Shown in pieces: positions 58,498-64,000 of a DNA stretch of 64,000 nt. The position numbers and the translations under genes were made by a program. The DNA lies in NCBI RefSeq assembly GCF_000745485.1, contig NZ_JQJK01000014.1, positions 207,856-271,855 of the forward strand. Direction: 5' to 3'. Numbering within the stretch: the stretch's first letter is position 1; the number at the start of each line of letters is the position of its first letter. The notes under the pieces are model-generated. The model had not been told where the DNA came from, did not search any database, and worked only from the letters and a program-made list of their open reading frames with translations. The DNA comes from Methanobacterium veterum. Its GTDB lineage: Archaea > Methanobacteriota > Methanobacteria > Methanobacteriales > Methanobacteriaceae.

Positions 58498-60579
58498 TTA
58501 TCCAACGTTAACCCACAGGTGGAGAGACCTGTAAACTGTATTGTTGTCTGGTAATTTATATAGTAAGAATTCCAATTCCTGGTTTTGACCGTAAATGGAC
58601 GGTGTAAACGTGAAAGGCTGCTGCCATGTTTCGTTGTTGGATAATGTAATATTGGTATCGTTTATGGTCTGGTTATTTAGTTTTATTATCATTTCATAGT
58701 TAACTGTGGAGTACTCGTGATTTACAATTCCCACTGTCACGTTTCCTGTTTGCCCCACTGTTAAATTTGTGGGGTAGTTGCTTGCTTTTCCATCTGGACC
58801 TAAAATGTAAAATTCTGTGAATTTTTCACCTTCCTTAGGGACTGCAATCACATAAGCTGTGGCAGAAATTGCAAGGATAATGGAAACTGCAAGGACGATT
58901 GATAAAATTCTATCTGTTCCCGATTCTCTCTTAAATGATTCAATGATCTTGTTGAAATAATACTTGAAGTTGACATTGAACCTCTCCTCTTCCGGCAGAT
59001 TCCATCTCCTGATGTAAGCAGCAACACTCATAACCATAGTGAAAATTGATAGAGATATAAGTACAGGTTCTAATCTAATTCCAAATGGAGTATAATTTAA
59101 TAAAAGCCCAATAAGAGGAGTAACTGCTATGCTTAAACCAAAACTGAGTGCAGTACGTTCAATTCCATCTAAATCATCTTTTTTAGGGAATAATGCAGCT
59201 ATTAACGAATAACCTGGAATGAATAATATTAATAATATGCCTAAAATGACCCTGATAAATGTATCATTCAATACGGGAGTTAAAACAAAAACTATGCATA
59301 ATGCAGTGATTAACCATACCAGTATAATATCTGAAGGAATAGCGATCCGACTTTCCTCTGGTAATTTAAACACTGGCTTTTTATCATGCGGTGCCTTTTG
59401 AGGACTTTTTGGCAGTGCAGATACTGAATTTTCAGTAGGTGATGTTGATTGTTTATTTCTAACTGCAATGGATTTTAAGAGTGCTGTACCCAAGTTGGAT
59501 CGTTTTTGCACCTTTTTTTCTTCTCCTTCTTTTTCGGCTTTGCTTAATTTAGGATCTCTAATTTTGGAAAATACTGTTAATATAATTGTAAGGCATGCTA
59601 AAGCAGTGATAACATTTGCAGGGGAAATTTTTACAATACTGCTGAATGCTAAACACAGTAAAAATGTAACAATTGTACTTAAAATAAAACTTGATATTGC
59701 AAGCTTAAATTTAGATAAATGAGGATGAATGATGTTGATGATAGAATAACCTGATAAAAAGAACAGTAAAGGCAAAACCATAACAGACCGGATAATACTA
59801 CCGCTTATTGAATTAAAAACCACGGCAATTACAGCAGCGAGTGTAAGGATAATTACCAGTAAAAAGCTGTTTGAAAATATTTTAGATCTACCTTTAGGGT
59901 TCAGTTTAAAATATTTTTCAGCGTATTTCAATCTGCCTCCGCAGCGGCATGATTCAAAGTCTTCTAAAGATTCTCCTTTTTTAAGGGTGTAGTGGCCGCC
60001 GCAGTTTTCACATACGATGTACTGGGGATCTTCAGCTTTAGGTTTTTTAGATTTCTTCTCCTTATGGGATTTTTTTTTCCTCTTCGGCTCCTTTTTAGAC
60101 ATGAAATTATCTTCAGCATACCTTAATTCACCGCCGCAGCGGCATGCTTCAAAATCTTCTAAAGATTCGCCTTCCTCAAGTTTGTAATAACCGTTACAGC
60201 TTTCACAGATCACATATCTATCTGGTTTCCTGGAAGCTATAACTCTCCTTATGTATCCAACTGCTGCAAAAAGTATAGTAAATAGTGCTATAATTATTAA
60301 GCGGTATCTAAAGGGAGTATTAGTGTAATGGATAGTTGAAATCAATATAAATGTGATAACCATACTTATGAGGATGCCCACTAAAATTTTAGTGATTAAT
60401 CCACTTTTTTTAATGGATAATGCAGTTACAATGGAATACCCTGGTAAAAAGAACAGCAAAAGCCCGTATGGAATTAACACTATTATATATTTGTTTAAAT
60501 GGGGGGTGGTGATACATACAATAGATATCACTGCCAGTAAAACTACTAAAATAATGTCTGTGTTATTTGGTCTTTTCAT
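58498..60579 (-). CDS. DUF1616 membrane protein with two zinc-ribbon insertions
   Basis: A 693-residue protein built from three similar four-helix blocks (starting near residues 8, 240 and 420). Two tandem Cys4 ribbons lie between the first and second: Cys125/128/146/148 and Cys190/193/211/213 ([27 protein letters not shown] and [27 protein letters not shown]), joined by a very basic linker ([15 protein letters not shown]). The last block and the beta-rich end ([22 protein letters not shown]-type tail) match DUF1616. The function is unknown. Confidence 0.8.
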   Translation of the reverse strand: MKRPNNTDIILVVLLAVISIVCITTPHLNKYIIVLIPYGLLLFFLPGYSIVTALSIKKSGLITKILVGILISMVITFILISTIHYTNTPFRYRLIIIALFTILFAAVGYIRRVIASRKPDRYVICESCNGYYKLEEGESLEDFEACRCGGELRYAEDNFMSKKEPKRKKKSHKEKKSKKPKAEDPQYIVCENCGGHYTLKKGESLEDFESCRCGGRLKYAEKYFKLNPKGRSKIFSNSFLLVIILTLAAVIAVVFNSISGSIIRSVMVLPLLFFLSGYSIINIIHPHLSKFKLAISSFILSTIVTFLLCLAFSSIVKISPANVITALACLTIILTVFSKIRDPKLSKAEKEGEEKKVQKRSNLGTALLKSIAVRNKQSTSPTENSVSALPKSPQKAPHDKKPVFKLPEESRIAIPSDIILVWLITALCIVFVLTPVLNDTFIRVILGILLILFIPGYSLIAALFPKKDDLDGIERTALSFGLSIAVTPLIGLLLNYTPFGIRLEPVLISLSIFTMVMSVAAYIRRWNLPEEERFNVNFKYYFNKIIESFKRESGTDRILSIVLAVSIILAISATAYVIAVPKEGEKFTEFYILGPDGKASNYPTNLTVGQTGNVTVGIVNHEYSTVNYEMIIKLNNQTINDTNITLSNNETWQQPFTFTPSIYGQNQELEFLLYKLPDNNTVYRSLHLWVNVG

Positions 60580-60721
60580 GCTGGTCTTCCTTGAATCAAG
60601 TATTATTAAATTTCAATTTGAATTAGTTATGTATTTAATATTAATTCATTGATATTTCCGTTATAAATACTCTATTCTTAATTTTTTAATATTTAGTATT
60701 AAATGAAAGATTTTTGCTTCC

Positions 60722-60758
60722 TATAAATATTTATGATCCAACCAGCAATTGAGATAAC
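60722..60758 (+). promoter_or_regulatory. Promoter of the lasso biosynthesis operon
   Basis: TATAAATAT at 60722-60730 lies about 26-30 nt before the ATG at 60759, so the transcript is probably leaderless or has a leader under 10 nt. There is no strong ribosome-binding site between them, in keeping with leaderless initiation. Confidence 0.5.
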
Positions 60759-61046
60759 ATGATACATAAAATATCTGATTTATCTGTGATTTCTGTCACA
60801 AAGGAAGCGGTTCACTGCGACGTGGAAGATGAAGTTGTAATTTTAGGTCTTAAAGACGGCGTGTATTACGGCTTAAATCCAGTAGGGGCATTTATATGGA
60901 ATAATATTAATCAAGAACCGAAAACTATGGCTGAAATCCGTGATGCAGTCCTTGAAGAATACGATGTTTCAGAAGAAGTATGTGAAAAGGACTTGATGGA
61001 ATTACTCACAGAACTTTCAGATAAAGGACTTATTGAAGTAAAATAA
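60759..61046 (+). CDS. PqqD-like RiPP recognition element (lasso B1)
   Basis: A 95-residue PqqD-family protein: VISVTKEAVHCDVEDEVVILGLKDGVYYGLNPVGAFIWNNI followed by a helical part (MAEIRDAVLEEYDVSEEVCEKDLMELLTELSDKGLIEV). This wHTH fold binds leader peptides of RiPP precursors. It is alone, not fused, as in split B1/B2 lasso systems. It lies 15 nt before B2, and the pattern of a leader-binding protein, a transglutaminase-like protease and an asparagine synthetase is that of lasso-peptide clusters. It should bind the Tyr-Pro-Leu-Gly motif of the precursor at 63415. Confidence 0.88.
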   Translation: MIHKISDLSVISVTKEAVHCDVEDEVVILGLKDGVYYGLNPVGAFIWNNINQEPKTMAEIRDAVLEEYDVSEEVCEKDLMELLTELSDKGLIEVK

Positions 61047-61061
61047 GATTTTGTTGATGTT

Positions 61062-61481
61062 ATGGGGATAATTCATAGTTTTTTAAAATTAAGTTTTGAA
61101 GACAAATTTATTCTAGTTAAATCTTTCTTCTTACTATGGGTAATTAGAATAATGCTGTGGATACTCCCTTTTTCAGTTATTCAAAAGATCGTAGGTAAAT
61201 TAACCGCAGTTTCAGGTGAATCTCACAACATTCCCCTTGAGAAATTGACATGGGCGGTTCCGGTTATGAGCAGATATGTGCCTAAGGCCACGTGTCTTAC
61301 TCGTGCTTTAGCTGCGCAGATATTACTTGCAGGGCAGAATTATAACTCCAACCTTAAAATTGGAGTTTCTAAAAATAATGGGGAATTAGAAGCCCATGCA
61401 TGGTTGGAAGCTGATGATAAGATAGTTCTAGGTGAATCAGAAGTTGAATATACTCCTATATTGAACATAGGTGAAAAATAA
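61062..61481 (+). CDS. Lasso-type transglutaminase-like leader peptidase (B2)
   Basis: A 139-residue protein with a hydrophobic N-terminal part (FILVKSFFLLWVIRIMLWILPFSVI, possibly membrane-associated) and a transglutaminase-like core. The catalytic Cys78 sits in KATCLTRALAAQILL, His112 in EAHAWLEADD, and an Asp follows (Asp118 or Asp119). This is the standard B2 (Transglut_core3) pattern of lasso clusters. It should cut the precursor between Lys21 and Gly22. Its stop is separated by one base from the cyclase ATG, so translation is coupled. Confidence 0.9.
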   Translation: MGIIHSFLKLSFEDKFILVKSFFLLWVIRIMLWILPFSVIQKIVGKLTAVSGESHNIPLEKLTWAVPVMSRYVPKATCLTRALAAQILLAGQNYNSNLKIGVSKNNGELEAHAWLEADDKIVLGESEVEYTPILNIGEK

Positions 61482-61482
61482 G

Positions 61483-63351
61483 ATGAGCGCGATTACAGGG
61501 ATATTCTATAGAGATGGGCGAAAAATTGACCCTGAACTAATTAAAAATATGAATGCTAGACTTTCACACAGGGGGCCAGATGGGTCTGCCGTTTGGTGTG
61601 AAGGATCAGTTGCTTTGGGGCATCAGATGCTCTGGACAACACCTGAATCTTTACATGAGAAACTCCCCTTTGAAGATGATGAATCAGGGCTTGTTATTAC
61701 AGCTGATGCAAGGATAGATAACAGGGACGAGCTTTCAAAGGAACTGGATATTGAAGATAAAGAAGAAGTTTCAGACAGCTACTTTATTTTGAAAGCTTAT
61801 TCAATGTGGGGTGAAGATTGTCCTGATAAGCTTTTGGGGGATTTTGCTTTTGCTATCTGGGATAAAAATGAGGAGAAGTTGTTTTGTGCCAGGGACCATA
61901 TGGGAGTGAAGCCTTTTTATTATTATTTAGATGATGATATGTTTGTTTTTGGGACTGAAATTAAGGCACTTTTTTGTGTTCCAGGGGTTCCACGTGAGTT
62001 GAATGAAAAAAAAGTGGCGCTTTTCTTAATGAGAGATAGTCAAGATCAAGAATTAACTTTTTATGAAAATGTTAAAAGTTTACCATCTGCTCATTCTTTT
62101 ACATTAAACAAATATAAAATCGTAAAAGAGAAATACTGGAAATTAGATCCTAACTTAAACTTAATAATGGATTCTGAAGAAGAGTATGCAAAAACTTTTC
62201 GGGATATATTTGCTGAAGCAGTGCGCTGTCGCTTAAGAAGTCATTTTCCTCTAGGATTTGAATTAAGTGGAGGACTTGATTCATCTTCAATTGTATGTAT
62301 TACAAAAAAAATTTTAAGTGAAAATGAGGATATAAATTTGAAAATTAACACTTTTTCACAGATATTTGATGAAACTCCTGAAAGTGATGAACGATTTTTT
62401 ATTAAAAAGGTGATAGATAAACATGAAATAAAAGCTAATTTTGTTAATGTAGATTTTATAAGTCCATTGGAGGATATCAAAACAGTTCTATGGTATCAAG
62501 ATCAACCATTTTACACTCCACATATTACAAAACTAGTTAAATTTTATCAAAAAATTAATGAAGAAAGTATAAAAATAGTTTTAAGTGGTCAGGGTGGTGA
62601 TCAAATTGTATCCCATGGGAACAATTATCTTCGAGAACTAGCATTAACATTTAGTTGGAAAGAATTAATTAAAGAGATAAATGGACGTTCTAGTAACTCT
62701 CATGAGAATAAATTTAAAATACTTCTGGAAAAAATTATTTTTCCTTCTGTTCCATATGATCTTAAAAAATTAATTAAATTATTTTTAAGGAAAAATGAAG
62801 ATTTGTTTATTAATGAAGATTATTTAAAGAGTTTAGGTATTGATAACGTAGATTATAATGAATCATTAAAACAATTTTCATCTAAAAAATATCATTATCA
62901 TGCTATTAATGATGCTTATGACAAAACGGTATTTGAAACAACGGATAGACTTGTTGCATGTTCCGATATTGAATTAAGATATCCTTTTTATGATAAAAGG
63001 CTCATTGAATTTTGCTATGCGTTACCAACAGAAATGAAATTAAAATGTGGATGGAGTAGATATATTTTACGTATTGCAATGGAAGATATTTTACCTACTG
63101 AAATTCAATGGCGTTATAATAAAACAGATTTAAGGCCAACATATGAAAAAAACTTTTTACTATTTGAAAAAAGCACATTAAAAAAAATTATTTATGATGA
63201 TAATAGCATCATCAAGAGCTATGTGAATTTAAAAGAACTTCAGAATATTTTTGAAAGATATAACGGAAATAATCATGATCTTTTCGAAATTTGGTTAGTG
63301 GTTTTATTATATCTATGGTTTTTACTACAACAAAAATATCTCATAAATTGA
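61483..63351 (+). CDS. Asparagine-synthetase-like lasso cyclase (C)
   Basis: A 622-residue class B asparagine-synthetase homologue. The N-terminal domain begins MSAITGIFYRDGRK, with Ser in place of the usual Cys2, so ammonia release from glutamine is not expected. LSHRGPDGSAVW and FAIWDKNEEKLFCARDHMGVKPFYYY keep the fold. The synthetase domain has the PP-loop SGGLDSSS (262-269), and the C-terminal RYPFYDKRLIEFCYALPTEMKLKCGWSRYILR. It should activate the Asp8 side chain of the core and close the ring with Gly1. In frame GTG 61471 would add four residues, but the ATG fits. The gene is complete and has lower GC after about 62000 than before. Confidence 0.92.
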   Translation: MSAITGIFYRDGRKIDPELIKNMNARLSHRGPDGSAVWCEGSVALGHQMLWTTPESLHEKLPFEDDESGLVITADARIDNRDELSKELDIEDKEEVSDSYFILKAYSMWGEDCPDKLLGDFAFAIWDKNEEKLFCARDHMGVKPFYYYLDDDMFVFGTEIKALFCVPGVPRELNEKKVALFLMRDSQDQELTFYENVKSLPSAHSFTLNKYKIVKEKYWKLDPNLNLIMDSEEEYAKTFRDIFAEAVRCRLRSHFPLGFELSGGLDSSSIVCITKKILSENEDINLKINTFSQIFDETPESDERFFIKKVIDKHEIKANFVNVDFISPLEDIKTVLWYQDQPFYTPHITKLVKFYQKINEESIKIVLSGQGGDQIVSHGNNYLRELALTFSWKELIKEINGRSSNSHENKFKILLEKIIFPSVPYDLKKLIKLFLRKNEDLFINEDYLKSLGIDNVDYNESLKQFSSKKYHYHAINDAYDKTVFETTDRLVACSDIELRYPFYDKRLIEFCYALPTEMKLKCGWSRYILRIAMEDILPTEIQWRYNKTDLRPTYEKNFLLFEKSTLKKIIYDDNSIIKSYVNLKELQNIFERYNGNNHDLFEIWLVVLLYLWFLLQQKYLIN

Positions 63352-63414
63352 TTAAAAATTTTTCATTTTCAAAATTTGCTATCTTTAACGTGTACCTAAA
63401 AATTGATAGATGAA

Positions 63415-63525
63415 TTAGCTTTCTGGACCACCCTGCATATCTGCTCCTCCTACACCAAAACCTTTAGTAATTTTTTTAAGATCACCATGTTTTTTTAATT
63501 CGGGTTTTTCATATTTTTTCTTCAA
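63415..63525 (-). CDS. Lasso-peptide precursor (A), 36 residues, TTG start
   Basis: A short gene (TTG 63525, stop TAA at 63417-63415), 8 nt after AAGGAGG. The leader MKKKYEKPELKKHGDLKKITK holds the Y-x2-P-x-L-x3-G-x5-T motif (Tyr5, Pro8, Leu10, Gly14, Thr20) that B1 proteins bind. Thr at position -2 fits the lasso leader rule. The core GFGVGGADMQGGPES has Gly at 1 and Asp at 8, giving an 8-residue ring and a 7-residue tail. It faces the cyclase gene on the opposite strand and ends 64 bases from its stop. Usual gene callers would miss it because of its size and start codon. Confidence 0.88.
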   Translation of the reverse strand: MKKKYEKPELKKHGDLKKITKGFGVGGADMQGGPES

Positions 63526-63533
63526 ATTTATAA

Positions 63534-63580
63534 CCTCCTTAAAGAATGTTTTTAATTTATATATTATATTTCTTATAAAT
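63534..63580 (-). promoter_or_regulatory. Promoter and ribosome-binding site of the lasso precursor
   Basis: On the - strand, ATTTATAAG (63580-63572) is a TATA-like box, which would place the transcript start near 63550 and give a leader of about 25 nt with GGAGG at 63538-63534. The precursor thus has its own promoter, apart from the biosynthesis operon. Confidence 0.45.
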
Positions 63581-63626
63581 AAATTAGTTAGAGGGTTTTT
63601 AGTCCTCTAATATTTTTTTTAACTAT

Positions 63627-64000
63627 TTATGTTATAATAATATATTTTTCATTTGCGTTGTTTTCTGTGTTCCAGTCGTATTGTGCGGGTGTTCCTGACA
63701 AGTATGCGCGATTTGCAATAGTTGTTCCGGATTCAGCGTCTACTCTGGCAATTATGGTCAATGTGACTTCTTTTCCATTGGTTAAAGTTCCGATAGCCCA
63801 TAATCCGGTTGTAGGGTCGTAAGTTCCTTGGCTTGCTGTAATGCTGGTATTTGGGTCACTGTCTACTATTAATCCGTTTGGCAGTAAATCAGTTATATTT
63901 ACTCCTGTAGTGTTATTTGGTCCATTGTTTTTAACATTAATTTTTATTGTGACGTAATCACCTTTTTTGGGATTACTGTTATTTGTTGTTTGGTTTACTT
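63627..64000 (-). CDS. DUF11/adhesin-like surface protein, 3' end only
   Basis: The last 123 residues of a larger protein that continues past the right edge. The sequence has one DUF11-type repeat (GDYVTIKINVKNNGPNNTTGVNITDLLPNGLIVDSD ... GTYDPTTGLWAIGTLTNGKEVTLTIIARV), the common repeat of methanobacterial adhesin-like proteins and of bacterial conserved-repeat surface proteins. It ends in NANEKYIIIT. Sequons suggest N-glycosylation. The stop is at 63629-63627. Confidence 0.85.
   Translation of the reverse strand, partial: VNQTTNNSNPKKGDYVTIKINVKNNGPNNTTGVNITDLLPNGLIVDSDPNTSITASQGTYDPTTGLWAIGTLTNGKEVTLTIIARVDAESGTTIANRAYLSGTPAQYDWNTENNANEKYIIIT

Overview
This AT-rich 64 kb window looks like the chromosome of a methanogenic archaeon, most likely Methanobacterium or a close relative in the Methanobacteriales. 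The reasons are an archaeal nurA-herA-mre11-rad50 operon, an archaeal RecJ-like DHH protein with DnaJ-type zinc fingers, an F420-dependent oxidoreductase, a TIGR00304 membrane protein, a DUF166/cobalamin pair, a NikR-type regulator, an Asp/Thr-rich DUF11 adhesin, archaeal TATA boxes and strong GGAGG ribosome-binding sites. I see no rRNA, tRNA, CRISPR array, transposase or prophage. Layout: 1-3.2 kb holds a pilin-like gene, a THUMP-domain operon and galE. 3.8-6.4 kb holds two paralogous secreted proteins, one with a striking Trp/Tyr/Lys repeat, and a lipoprotein nuclease. 6.4-11.2 kb holds an F420 enzyme, Hsp20, a small SANT-plus-membrane protein, a winged-helix regulator, a degenerate cupredoxin and an SLC13 transporter. 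12-18.6 kb is the DNA end-processing operon. 18.9-23.4 kb holds an MFS exporter, a Rieske/FAD oxidoreductase and an oxygen-defence pair (rubrerythrin, superoxide reductase). 24.8-36.1 kb is mostly housekeeping (RecJ-like protein, Nth, Exo5-like nuclease, small GTPase, aroA, valS). 36.7-43.3 kb holds two response regulators and a znuABC-type metal transporter divergent from nikR. 43.5-46.9 kb is the dTDP-rhamnose operon. 47-60.6 kb holds envelope, glycosylation and cobalamin genes. 60.7-63.5 kb is a compact RiPP cluster. The most interesting system is an archaeal lasso-peptide cluster at 60759-63525. A PqqD-like recognition protein (B1), a transglutaminase-like leader peptidase (B2) and an asparagine-synthetase-like cyclase (C) run on the + strand. 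They converge on a 36-codon precursor gene on the - strand with a TTG start, too short for usual gene callers. The precursor carries the Y-x2-P-x-L-x3-G-x5-T leader motif. Its core, GFGVGGADMQGGPES, would form a Gly1-Asp8 macrolactam ring. A second cross-cutting observation is that five genes appear to start at near-cognate codons (ATT three times, ATC, ACG). Each sits 7-8 nt after a strong Shine-Dalgarno sequence, or 5-8 nt depending on how the site is aligned. In the PIN-domain gene the ATT directly follows an in-frame stop and lies six codons before the catalytic Asp, leaving almost no alternative. Two of these genes are the secreted paralogues, which also share a GTCCTA/TAGGAC hairpin just before the ribosome-binding site. 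Two intergenic regions (11.2-11.8 kb and 23.5-23.9 kb), and a weaker third (24.6-24.7 kb), are packed with perfect short hairpins, mostly with 3-nt loops and different stems, joined by shared connector sequences. They look like copies of one repeat family that is conserved in architecture rather than in stem sequence.
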